The notes beneath the pieces were generated by a model. It was not told where the DNA came from, ran no database searches, and saw only the letters and a list, made by a program, of their open reading frames with translations. Position numbers and translations under genes: made by a program. Shown here piece after piece: positions 1 to 5,967 of a DNA stretch of 8,595 nucleotides (the stretch's first letter is position 1; each line of letters opens with the position of its first letter). Source of the stretch: Actinomycetota bacterium (GTDB lineage Bacteria; Actinomycetota; Actinomycetes; Acidothermales; Acidothermaceae); contig PLCK01000178.1 in assembly GCA_003134755.1 (NCBI GenBank), positions 319 through 8,913 of the forward strand, in the 5' to 3' direction.

Positions 1-1008
1 ACGCTGGCGATCGAGGAGTCGCCCGAGTTCGGCGAGCACGTCGGGATTGCGCGTCAACTCGAGCACCGGCGGATCGGCGTCCGATTTCTTGATCTTGGAC
101 TGCGCAACTGTCGCCGGCCTGAAGTCGGCGACGGCCGCGGCCATGACCACGGCGTCGGCGCCGGCGGCGGCTTCGAGGACTGCCGCGCGAAGCTCCTCAG
201 CGGTCCCGACCCGCACCATCTTCGCGCCGGCCGGGTCGGGCAGCATCACGTTGGCGGCGACAACCGTGACCTCGGCCCCGCGGGCGAGAGCAGTCGTGGC
301 GAGCGCATAACCCTGGCGGCCCGAACTGCGGTTGCCCAGGAACCGCACAGGGTCGAGCGGTTCGCGCGTGCCACCGGCGGAGACGACCACCCGACGACCC
401 GCCAGGTCGGGCCGCAGCCCGGCGATGCCCCTGGCCAGCACCCGACGGGCCACCTCGGCGATCTCAGCCGGCTCGGGCAGTCGGCCCGGCCCGGAATCGG
501 CACCGGTCAGCCGGCCGACTGCGGGCTCGATCACCACGGCGTCGCGCGAACGAAGGGTGGCGACATTGGCCTGGGTGGCGGCGTGCTGCCACATCTCGGT
601 ATGCATCGCCGGCGCGAAAACGACAGGGCAGCGCGCAGTCAGGAGGACGTTCGCCAGCAGATCGTCGGCCATGCCGTGCGCCGCGCGGGCCAGCAGATCG
701 GCGGTGGCCGGGACGACCAACACAAGGTCGGCCCACTGCCCGAGCCGCACGTGCGGAACCTCGTGGGCGTCGTCGAAGAGATCGGCTTGCACGGGGTGGC
801 CCGACAGCGCAGCCCACGTCGCGGCGCCGACGAAGTTCAGCGCTGCCTTGGTCGGCACGACGATCACGTCGTGATGGGCTTCGGTGAGGAGCCGCAGCAA
901 CTCACACGCCTTGTAGGCGGCAATACCGCCGGAAACGCCGAGAACGATCCGGGCCGACGACCCCGTCGTGATCGGTGAACGTTCGAGCGGAGACGCTGCG
1001 GGAGTCAT
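1..1008 (-). CDS. coaBC: CoaBC (Dfp), bifunctional phosphopantothenoylcysteine decarboxylase / phosphopantothenate-cysteine ligase, 3' partial
   Basis: This cytoplasmic enzyme carries two consecutive steps of coenzyme A synthesis. CoaB joins 4'-phosphopantothenate to cysteine using CTP, and CoaC (an FMN flavoprotein) decarboxylates the product to 4'-phosphopantetheine. The first 336 residues are visible, and the family is usually about 410, so roughly 75 residues lie beyond the left edge. Seen: the CoaC flavin-binding start GVSGGIAAYKA (24-34), the catalytic His in PHVRLG (His86), the PAMHTEMW loop (133-140), then the CoaB domain with GGTREPLDPVRF (212-223), NRSSG (226-230) and the KIKK motif (305-308). 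The ATG at 1008-1006 follows the rpoZ stop by 14 nt, which suggests co-translation, although only a weak GGCGG precedes it. About 20 residues precede the first beta strand, so a slightly later start is possible. In E. coli the PxMN loop has Asn where this protein has His; I recall the mycobacterial enzymes also having PAMH, so I read it as a lineage variant. Confidence 0.96.
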   Translation of the reverse strand, partial: MTPAASPLERSPITTGSSARIVLGVSGGIAAYKACELLRLLTEAHHDVIVVPTKAALNFVGAATWAALSGHPVQADLFDDAHEVPHVRLGQWADLVLVVPATADLLARAAHGMADDLLANVLLTARCPVVFAPAMHTEMWQHAATQANVATLRSRDAVVIEPAVGRLTGADSGPGRLPEPAEIAEVARRVLARGIAGLRPDLAGRRVVVSAGGTREPLDPVRFLGNRSSGRQGYALATTALARGAEVTVVAANVMLPDPAGAKMVRVGTAEELRAAVLEAAAGADAVVMAAAVADFRPATVAQSKIKKSDADPPVLELTRNPDVLAELGRLLDRQR

Positions 1009-1022
1009 CGCAGCCGCCGGTG

Positions 1023-1286
1023 TCAGGCCTCGACCGGCTCAGCGGTCAGCAGGTTGCCGTTGATCTCGCGCAGCGCGACAGACAGTGGCTTCTCATGCGG
1101 GTGCGTCTCGACGAGAGGGCCGACGTATTCGAGCAGACCCTCGCCGAGCTGGGAGTAGTACGCGTTGATCTGACGCGCGCGCTTGGCCGAGTAGATGACC
1201 AGGGCGTACTTGGAGTCGGCGATCTCGAGCAGGTCGTCGATGGGCGGGTTGGTGATGCCCTCGGGACTGGCGACAATGCCGGACAC
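1023..1286 (-). CDS. rpoZ: RNA polymerase omega subunit
   Basis: Omega is the small RNA polymerase subunit that helps fold and hold beta-prime. With the GTG start at 1286 the protein is 87 residues. Seen: GITNPPIDDLLE near the N-terminus, SKYALVIYSAKRARQIN (conserved helix), YYSQLGEGLLEYVGPLVE and KPLSVALREI, all typical of actinobacterial omega. The frame also has an ATG at 1310 and a TTG at 1325. I prefer GTG 1286 because GAAGGG (1293-1298) lies 6 nt upstream, and because the resulting N-terminus VSGIVASPEGITNPP resembles the short omega proteins I recall from Streptomyces-like actinobacteria. The ATG has no visible Shine-Dalgarno. The gene sits 58 nt after gmk and 14 nt before coaBC, a standard actinobacterial order. 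Mycobacterial omega has a longer N-terminus, so the choice of start is less certain than the identity. Confidence 0.95.
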   Translation of the reverse strand: MSGIVASPEGITNPPIDDLLEIADSKYALVIYSAKRARQINAYYSQLGEGLLEYVGPLVETHPHEKPLSVALREINGNLLTAEPVEA

Positions 1287-1321
1287 GTGGTGCCCTTCGG
1301 TGGGAGACATTCGGCAGGCGT

Positions 1322-1341
1322 GCAACCGGTAGGCAACCGGT
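1322..1341. repeat. Tandem 9-bp direct repeat between gmk and rpoZ
   Basis: GCAACCGGT occurs at 1322-1330 and again at 1333-1341, an 11-bp period. The core ACCGGT is itself a palindrome, so the pair can also be drawn as a 6-bp hairpin with a 5-nt loop. It lies directly after the gmk stop (1347-1345) and upstream of rpoZ. It could be a paired protein-binding site on one helical face, a small RNA hairpin between the cistrons, or chance; the sequence alone does not decide. Confidence 0.5.
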
Positions 1342-1344
1342 GTT

Positions 1345-1881
1345 TCAGGTCTGCAGCCTCAGCAAGGTTATCAGTTCGGCGCAGGCGTGCCCGACGGACG
1401 CGTTGACTACGACGGCGTCGAACTCGTCGATCGCGGCCATCTCCACCCCGGCCCGCTTCAGCCTGGCCGCAGCCACGTCCGGTGCCTCGGTGCCGCGCGC
1501 GGTCAGCCGTCGAACCAGTTCGTCCCACGACGGCGGCGCAAGGAACACGCAGAATGCGTCGGGCATCGCCGCCTTGACCTGACGGGCTCCCTGCAGCTCG
1601 ATCTCGAGCAAGGCAGGGACGCCGCCCTCGAGCGCCTGCTCGACCGGCTGTCTCGGCGTCCCGTACCGGTTCTTGCCGTAGACCGCCCACTCGAGCAGCT
1701 CGCCGGCCGCAATCATGCGATCGAACTCGGCGTCGTTGATGAAGTGGTAGTTGACGCCGTCGATCTCACCCGGGCGCGGGAATCGGGTCGTCACCGATAC
1801 CGACACCCACAACCGCGGCACCGCCTTCGCCAGCGCGGCGACGACAGTGCCCTTGCCAACGCCCGAGGGGCCGGACAACAC
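1345..1881 (-). CDS. gmk: Guanylate kinase; true start unclear
   Basis: Gmk phosphorylates GMP to GDP with ATP, the obligatory step for GTP and dGTP supply. Read from the GTG at 1881 it has 178 residues. Seen: P-loop GPSGVGKGT (4-12), the GMP-binding segment TTRFPRPGEIDGVNYHF (31-47), ELLEWAVYGKNRYGTP (61-76), LLEIELQGARQVK (91-103), the lid region FLAPPSWDELVRRLTARGTE (113-132) and FDAVVVN near the end. The family normally has at least a full first beta strand before the P-loop. Here the frame upstream of 1881 encodes SGPARLT, which joins VLSGPSG as the well-conserved RLTVLSGPSG. There is no ATG, GTG or TTG in this frame back to at least 2025, inside mihF. The annotated start therefore probably truncates the protein. 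Initiation may use the GTC at 1908-1906 or another unusual codon, or there may be a sequence error. mihF ends 49 nt before the annotated start. Confidence 0.93.
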   Translation of the reverse strand: MLSGPSGVGKGTVVAALAKAVPRLWVSVSVTTRFPRPGEIDGVNYHFINDAEFDRMIAAGELLEWAVYGKNRYGTPRQPVEQALEGGVPALLEIELQGARQVKAAMPDAFCVFLAPPSWDELVRRLTARGTEAPDVAAARLKRAGVEMAAIDEFDAVVVNASVGHACAELITLLRLQT

Positions 1882-1930
1882 CGTGAGCCGGGCCGGCCCC
1901 GATGTGACGTCGTGGTGCGGTGACCCAGGC

Positions 1931-2254
1931 TCAGGAACGTCCGCCCCCGAATTCGGAGACGAGCGCGGCGCGCTGCTTGGTGCCGAGGCCTCGAACCCGC
2001 CGCGTCGAGGCGATGCCCAACCGCTCCATGATCTGCGCGGCTCGAACCTTGCCGACGCCGGGCATCGACTCGAGCAACGCGGTCACTCGCATCTTCCCGA
2101 CCACGTCGTCGCGTTCACCAAGGTCGAGGACGGCGCCGAGCGACTCCCCCGAGTGCTTCAGCCGCGCCTTGATCTCAGCCCGTCGCTGCCTGGCAACGGC
2201 GGCTTTGGCAAGAGCATCGGCGCGCTGCTCGGACGTGAGGGTCGGGAGTGGCAC
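1931..2254 (-). CDS. mihF: Actinobacterial integration host factor (MihF/sIHF), nucleoid-associated protein
   Basis: This is the small basic DNA-binding protein of actinobacteria, essential in mycobacteria and involved in nucleoid organisation and site-specific recombination. It is unrelated in sequence to the enterobacterial IHF heterodimer. From GTG 2254 it has 107 residues, the usual size. Seen: PLPTLTSEQRADALAKAA at the start, a long charged helix rich in Arg, Lys and Ala (11-34), VVGKMRVTALLESMPGVGK (51-69) with the helix-hairpin-helix turn PGVGK, AAQIMERLGI, then TRRVRGLGTKQRAAL before a short Gly/Arg/Ser tail. GTG 2254 is preferred to the in-frame GTG 2263 because GAGGTGA (2260-2266) is spaced 5 nt from it and overlaps the 2263 codon. 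The family start (M/V)ALPPLT also aligns with VPLPTLT. Its neighbours gmk, rpoZ and coaBC are the conserved partners. It begins a new block after the hairpin at 2413-2448, so it probably has its own promoter. Confidence 0.95.
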   Translation of the reverse strand: MPLPTLTSEQRADALAKAAVARQRRAEIKARLKHSGESLGAVLDLGERDDVVGKMRVTALLESMPGVGKVRAAQIMERLGIASTRRVRGLGTKQRAALVSEFGGGRS

Positions 2255-2412
2255 GAAGGTCACCTCGAACGGGCGGCGGCACGAAGGCCGGTGCGGACCG
2301 AATCAGAACCGCCGGGTACGACCAGGTGAACTCCCGACGACATGGCAACCTAACGACAACAGACCCACCGGGGCAACGCGGCCTCTTCCCAGGTCAGTCC
2401 ACGGATGACTTT
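2255..2412 (-). promoter_or_regulatory. Presumed leader and promoter region of mihF
   Basis: This non-coding stretch lies between the hairpin and the mihF start. On the minus strand it holds a possible promoter: a -35-like TTGCCC (2371-2376) and a -10-like TAGGTT (2347-2352) separated by 18 nt. That would place the transcript start near 2340 and give a leader of roughly 85 nt ending in the GAGGTGA Shine-Dalgarno (2260-2266). The -10 fits the loose actinobacterial TAnnnT pattern but matches TATAAT at only three positions, so the site is tentative. I see no riboswitch-like structure or tRNA here. Confidence 0.3.
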
Positions 2413-2448
2413 GCCGGACGCCGATGTGTGTGCACATCGGCGTCCGGC
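2413..2448. terminator. Perfect 16-bp hairpin, probable intrinsic (possibly bidirectional) terminator
   Basis: The arm 2413-2428 (GCCGGACGCCGATGTG) is the exact reverse complement of 2433-2448, with a 4-nt TGTG loop. The stem has no mismatch and 12 of its 16 pairs are G-C. It sits 46 nt after the stop codon of the secreted-protein gene and before mihF, where a terminator is expected. Neither side has a T-tract: AAAGTC follows on the minus strand and TCGGTG on the plus strand. It would therefore be of the T-less type often proposed for high-GC actinobacteria. An alternative is an RNA processing or stabilising stem at the 3' end of the upstream message. Confidence 0.72.
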
Positions 2449-2494
2449 TCGGTGTCATTATCGATCGCGGGTAGGTGTTATTGCGGCCCACCCG

Positions 2495-3124
2495 TTACTT
2501 GCGACGCTCGACTGTGAACGGATTGCTTGGCGCCGCAACTGCATGCGCCCCGAGCAATACCCGCGACGGCGAAAGCAATCCACCATCGGCGCGCACGCCG
2601 AAGCTGACCTTCGCGGCGCAATCTGCACGGAAGTCGATGCCATCCGTGTGACCGTAGTTCGCGAAAGCGAAGTACAGCGTCTTGTGGTCATTGCTGAACC
2701 AGTAGCGGTCGGAGTTCTCCAACTGCACCGCCTTCACCTGGATCGGCCTGTCGGCAGTGACCGAACCGGTGAACTCCACGAGCTTGCCGTCCTGGTGATG
2801 CGTGACGCGTATCGCGTAACCGTCTTTGCCATGCCAGATCCAGGCGCCCCGGGCATCGCCAGGGTGGTACGACGGCGGCGCGCCTTCGATGACGGCGGGC
2901 AGATGTCCGGCTACACATCCGTTGGTGTCGTCAACCGCTGGCGGTGCGGGTGCCGCTGTGGCGGCCGGCGCTGCAGAGGGCGTCGCAGCGAATGCGGCCG
3001 GCGCGCCCACGAACATGCCCAGTGCAACGAGAACGGTGGTCGCACCTGCTGCGGCGATTCTCGCCGCCGCGATGGTGGTCGGGATTCTCGTCCTAGCTGG
3101 TCTGCGGATCGGTCTGCGGTTCAT
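2495..3124 (-). CDS. Uncharacterised secreted protein with Sec signal peptide
   Basis: I do not recognise the family. The 209-residue protein has an Arg-rich n-region (1-13), a hydrophobic segment (about 18-40) and a likely signal-peptidase I site after APAAFA (residue 46), so it should be exported by Sec. No lipobox Cys or twin-arginine motif is present. An Ala/Pro-rich linker (47-63) leads to a compact mature domain of about 145 residues. That domain has two Cys (C70 and C169) that could form its only disulphide, a WIWHGKDGYAIRVTHH segment (95-110), FTGSVTADRPIQVKAV (118-133), and YFAFANYGHTDGIDFRADC (151-169). The alternating pattern suggests a beta-rich fold, without a visible catalytic motif or C-terminal anchor. 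The ATG at 3124 is supported by a perfect Shine-Dalgarno, AGGAGGT (3129-3135), at 4 nt spacing. The frame extends upstream to 3172 but has no comparable site. It sits between pyrF and mihF, and its function cannot be inferred from those neighbours. Confidence 0.85.
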   Translation of the reverse strand: MNRRPIRRPARTRIPTTIAAARIAAAGATTVLVALGMFVGAPAAFAATPSAAPAATAAPAPPAVDDTNGCVAGHLPAVIEGAPPSYHPGDARGAWIWHGKDGYAIRVTHHQDGKLVEFTGSVTADRPIQVKAVQLENSDRYWFSNDHKTLYFAFANYGHTDGIDFRADCAAKVSFGVRADGGLLSPSRVLLGAHAVAAPSNPFTVERRK

Positions 3125-3228
3125 GGTGACCTCCTGAGTCGGCTCCGGTTCTCGACCGGCGACTGCAGGCAATCGAACGGCAGTGAAGCCGGCGTTCGTC
3201 GAGCGTCAGCGTTAGGTCAAGAACTCGC
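3125..3228 (-). promoter_or_regulatory. Intergenic spacer upstream of the secreted-protein gene
   Basis: These 104 nt separate the pyrF stop from the secreted-protein start. On the minus strand a good -35-like TTGACC lies just after the pyrF stop (3215-3220), but I find no convincing TAnnnT at the right distance. A weak interrupted hairpin (3174-3198: a 5-bp outer stem, a 3-nt bulge and a 3-bp inner stem) could be a minor terminator of the pyr operon. The gene's own strong Shine-Dalgarno ends the spacer at 3129-3135. A separate promoter is likely from the spacing but is not demonstrated. Confidence 0.3.
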
Positions 3229-3936
3229 TTACGAGGAGGCCCGCCGGAACCTGCGGATGCCCGCTGCCAGGGAAGCTGCCGCGGCACCGGGATCGGCAGC
3301 ATCGGTGATCTGCCTGCCGATCACGACGAGGTTCGCCCCGTCGGACAGTGCCTGCTCCGGAGTCGCCACTCTGGCCTGGTCTTGCGCCTCGGCGCCGGCA
3401 GTGCGAACGCCCGGGGTGATCAGCGTGATGTCGGGTCCGACCTCGGCTCTGACGGCAGCAACCTCCCGCGCCGAGCACACGATCGCCCGCGCACCCGCCG
3501 ACACCGACATGACGGCAAGGCGCCGCACTGCGTCACCCAGCTCGCCCGTCATGCCGAGCTCGGCGAGGTCACCGTCGTCGAGACTCGTCAGCAGCGTTAC
3601 GGCAGCGATCTTGCCGTCGGGCAGCTGCTCGGCGGCGGCCTCGATCATGGCCCGTCCCCCGAGAGCGTGCACGGTGAGATAGGTCGGACGAAGCCTGGCG
3701 ACAGAACGCACCGCTGCCCCGACTGTGTTCGGGATGTCGTGGATCTTCAGGTCGAGAAAGAGGTCGATGCGGCTGCCGCCGCGCACACTCGCAACGGCCG
3801 CCGGGCCGAAGCGGCAGAACAACTCGAGCCCGATCTTCAACGTGCTGACGTGCGGTTCGACGGCGGTCGCCCACGCACTTGCAGTCTCGAGGTCGTGCGC
3901 GTCGAGCGCGACCGCGATCGGTGCGGTGCCGGTCAT
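3229..3936 (-). CDS. pyrF: Orotidine 5'-phosphate decarboxylase, type 1 (short bacterial form)
   Basis: PyrF converts OMP to UMP, the last step of de novo pyrimidine synthesis. The 235-residue protein is a cofactor-free TIM barrel. Seen: VALDAHD at strand 1 (9-15), Lys34 in TLKIGLELF, and the catalytic D-x-K-x-x-D in LDLKIHDIPNTV (Asp62, Lys64, Asp67). Further on are LTVHALGG, VTLLTSLDDGDLAELGM (113-129), LITPGVR (172-178), and VIGRQIT with the phosphate-binding Arg208. Motif spacing and length match the E. coli/Bacillus type 1 enzymes. The longer type 2 form (about 270-280 residues, DAKRGDI motif) is the one I know from Mycobacterium, Corynebacterium and Streptomyces. The ATG at 3936 has AGGAG (3941-3945) 4 nt upstream. 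That site overlaps the TAG stop of pyrD, so translation of the two genes is probably coupled. Confidence 0.96.
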   Translation of the reverse strand: MTGTAPIAVALDAHDLETASAWATAVEPHVSTLKIGLELFCRFGPAAVASVRGGSRIDLFLDLKIHDIPNTVGAAVRSVARLRPTYLTVHALGGRAMIEAAAEQLPDGKIAAVTLLTSLDDGDLAELGMTGELGDAVRRLAVMSVSAGARAIVCSAREVAAVRAEVGPDITLITPGVRTAGAEAQDQARVATPEQALSDGANLVVIGRQITDAADPGAAAASLAAGIRRFRRASS

Positions 3937-3943
3937 CAGGCTC

Positions 3944-4999
3944 CTAAACGGGGTTGTCGTCCGGCGTGAGGAGTTGCCCGTGATGGTGTGCGGCGTCGAT
4001 CGGAAACTCACCGGCGGGCGGACGTTCGCCATGGGCGAGGCCGACGGCATCGGCCACGCCGGCGAAGCCTCGAGCGGCAAGCGCGTCTTCGAGTTCGGCC
4101 AGGATGCGGACCGGCGACATCGGATCGTGGAAGATCTCGGTGCCAATCGACACCGCCGACGCCCCGGCGAGGATGAATTGCAACGCGTCGAGGCCGGTGC
4201 GGATCCCGCCCATACCGAGGATCGGTACCTCGGGCATCGCGGCATGCACCTGCCACACGCAGCGCAGCGCGACCGGCCGGATCGCCGGGCCTGACAGCCC
4301 ACCGGTCACACCCGCCAGCACCGGCCGCATCGTGTCGGTGTCGATGACGATGCCGAGCAGCGTGTTGGTCATTGACAGCCCGTCGGCACCGGCGGCGACA
4401 CACGAGCGTGCGATCGCCACGATGTCGGTGACGTCGGGTGAGAGTTTCGCGAACACCGGCACCTCCGACCGGACGGCCCGTCGCACGGCCTGCACAACCT
4501 CGGCCGCCGAGCGGGGGTCGCAGGCGAACACCTGACCGCGGTCTTCGACGTTCGGGCACGAGATGTTCGCCTCGATCATCGAAATGCCACGAACCTCGCG
4601 CAGTCGCATCGCCAGCTTGGTGAACTCGTCGACACTGCCGCCCGCGATCGAGACGACGGCTCGCGCGCCGCGCTCGACAAGCCACGGCAGGTCGCGTTCG
4701 AGAAAGACCTCGAGGCCAGGACCCTGCAACCCGATGGAATTGAGCATGCCGCTCGGCGTCTCGGCCATCCGCGGAGTGGCCCGGCCCGACCGCGCGTTCA
4801 TCATGATCGATTTCGTCACGATCGCGCCGAGCGCCGCCACGTCGAAGAACTGCGCGAGTTCCTGGCCGGCACCGGCGCATCCGGACGCGGTCAGCACCGG
4901 ATTCGGCAATTCGAAGCGACCGAGGCTGGTGGTCATGTCGACGCTGCTCGCGGCCTTCACAGCGGGCACCGCCGATCGAACGGTCAAGGTCGAGCTCAT
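3944..4999 (-). CDS. pyrD: Dihydroorotate dehydrogenase, class 1B catalytic subunit
   Basis: PyrD oxidises dihydroorotate to orotate on FMN in the cytoplasm. As a class 1B enzyme it passes electrons to NAD+ through PyrK. The protein has 351 residues. Seen: FELPNPVLTASGCAG (29-43), VTKSI (61-65), NSIGLQGPG (87-95), EANISCPNV (143-151) with Cys148 as the class 1 catalytic base (class 2 enzymes use Ser), KLSPDVTDI (185-193), GGLSGPAIRPVAL (233-245) and LGMGGIRTGLDA (261-272). No N-terminal membrane helix of the class 2 type is present. The ATG at 4999 overlaps the pyrK stop (ATGA) and has a near-perfect GGAGGTGA (5004-5011) at 4 nt. It gives about 20 extra residues before the conserved start, and a second ATG (Met22, at 4936) would remove them but lacks this support. 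The adjacent pyrK gene confirms the 1B assignment. Confidence 0.96.
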   Translation of the reverse strand: MSSTLTVRSAVPAVKAASSVDMTTSLGRFELPNPVLTASGCAGAGQELAQFFDVAALGAIVTKSIMMNARSGRATPRMAETPSGMLNSIGLQGPGLEVFLERDLPWLVERGARAVVSIAGGSVDEFTKLAMRLREVRGISMIEANISCPNVEDRGQVFACDPRSAAEVVQAVRRAVRSEVPVFAKLSPDVTDIVAIARSCVAAGADGLSMTNTLLGIVIDTDTMRPVLAGVTGGLSGPAIRPVALRCVWQVHAAMPEVPILGMGGIRTGLDALQFILAGASAVSIGTEIFHDPMSPVRILAELEDALAARGFAGVADAVGLAHGERPPAGEFPIDAAHHHGQLLTPDDNPV

Positions 5000-5913
5000 C
5001 GAGTCACCTCCGCGCTTGCCTGCTGGCCCGTCGGCTTCAGCGACGAGCGGGGCTGGGGCTTGACCACGATCGGCTGCGGTGCGCCGAGCGCGTCAGCCGG
5101 AATCGTGCCGATGTCGTCGAACCGCACCCGATCGCCATGGAACACCGGACCGTCGACGCATGATCGGACCATCCGGGTCACCCCGTCGTCGCCGACCACC
5201 GGCAACACACACGTCATGCACACGCCTACGCCACACGCCATCAGCTCTTCGACCGCGATCTGGCAGGCGATGCCCGCGGCGTCGGCAATGCGGCTCACGG
5301 CGCGCAACATGCCCATCGGACCGCACGCATAGACAACGTCGGCTTTGCTCGAGCTCAGAACATCAGGCAGGACGTCGGAGACCCGGCCGCGGTGGCCCAC
5401 CGAACCGTCCTCGGTTGTCACCGACAGCGTCGCCGAGATGCGCTTGGCGTCCAATGCGCCGAACAGACGTTCCTCCTTCGACGCGCCCATGACGAAGTCG
5501 ATCCGACAACCCCTCGCGCGCAAGGCATCGGCGAGCGGAAAGAGCGGCGCGGTGCCGTACCCACCACCGACGAGCACGCAGGTCGCGGGTTCGCGCGGCA
5601 AGGAGAATGCCTTGCCGAGCGGACCGACGATGTCGATTGGTTCGTGTGCCTGGCGCGCGGCCAGCCAAGCCGTGCCGCGTCCCTCGATCGAGAAGATGAA
5701 CTCGACAGTGCCGCCGTATACCCCGCGCTCACGGATCTGGTAGATCGAGAAGGGACGCCGCATCATCATGCTGGTGTCCGGCCCCCCGACAGCGACGGTC
5801 ACGAACTGGCCCGGCTTGGCGATCTCGGCGACGCCCGGGGCCACGACGGTCATGGCGTGGTAGGCGCCGACGCGGCGCAGCGACAGCACCTCGCCGTTTA
5901 CCTGGACGGGCAT
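4996..5913 (-). CDS. pyrK: Dihydroorotate dehydrogenase electron transfer subunit (FAD, [2Fe-2S])
   Basis: PyrK accepts electrons from the FMN of PyrD and hands them to NAD+, working as part of a PyrD2PyrK2 complex. Its 305 residues form a ferredoxin reductase-like protein. Seen: KPGQFVTVAV (33-42), the FAD-binding RRPFSIY (52-58), the glycine-rich VGGGYGTAPLFPLA (115-128) of the NAD-binding lobe, YACGPMGML (195-203), and four cysteines for the [2Fe-2S] cluster in the order C-x4-C-x2-C-x16-C (Cys227, 232, 235, 252). After the cluster domain a tail of about 45 residues, with Pro and Lys, is longer than I expect for the family and looks disordered. The ATG at 5913 follows a purine-rich GAGGGGG. 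The gene is 54 nt downstream of carB and overlaps pyrD by 4 nt. Identity is clear from the Cys pattern and the pairing with class 1B pyrD. Confidence 0.95.
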   Translation of the reverse strand: MPVQVNGEVLSLRRVGAYHAMTVVAPGVAEIAKPGQFVTVAVGGPDTSMMMRRPFSIYQIRERGVYGGTVEFIFSIEGRGTAWLAARQAHEPIDIVGPLGKAFSLPREPATCVLVGGGYGTAPLFPLADALRARGCRIDFVMGASKEERLFGALDAKRISATLSVTTEDGSVGHRGRVSDVLPDVLSSSKADVVYACGPMGMLRAVSRIADAAGIACQIAVEELMACGVGVCMTCVLPVVGDDGVTRMVRSCVDGPVFHGDRVRFDDIGTIPADALGAPQPIVVKPQPRSSLKPTGQQASAEVTR

Positions 5914-5967
5914 GTCGGGGCCCCCTCGAGGTGGAGGCGGCTCAGCTGTCGACGTGGTGCCATGGGA

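Noticed and set aside
133..1008. His in the CoaC PAMHTEMW loop instead of the E. coli Asn as a possible loss of activity
   Set aside because: I recall the same PAMH sequence in mycobacterial CoaBC, and the catalytic His86 and CoaB motifs are intact, so it is a lineage variant.
1287..1325. ATG at 1310 and TTG at 1325 as rpoZ starts
   Set aside because: Neither has a visible ribosome site, and the added residues (MHACRMSPTEGHH) do not resemble omega N-termini. GTG 1286 has GAAGGG at 6 nt.
2261..2263. GTG at 2263 as mihF start
   Set aside because: It overlaps the GAGGTGA Shine-Dalgarno that serves GTG 2254, and the family N-terminus aligns with the later codon.
2303..2491. Small minus-strand frame (62 codons) between the secreted gene and mihF
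   Set aside because: It spans the 16-bp hairpin, and its amino-acid sequence is dictated by the repeat arms. No Shine-Dalgarno or family resemblance was seen.
2405..3682. Long plus-strand open frame (425 codons) antisense to the secreted protein and pyrF
   Set aside because: Its translation is Arg/Ser/Ala-rich without domains, it runs through the perfect hairpin and two real genes, and such frames are common opposite GC-rich genes.
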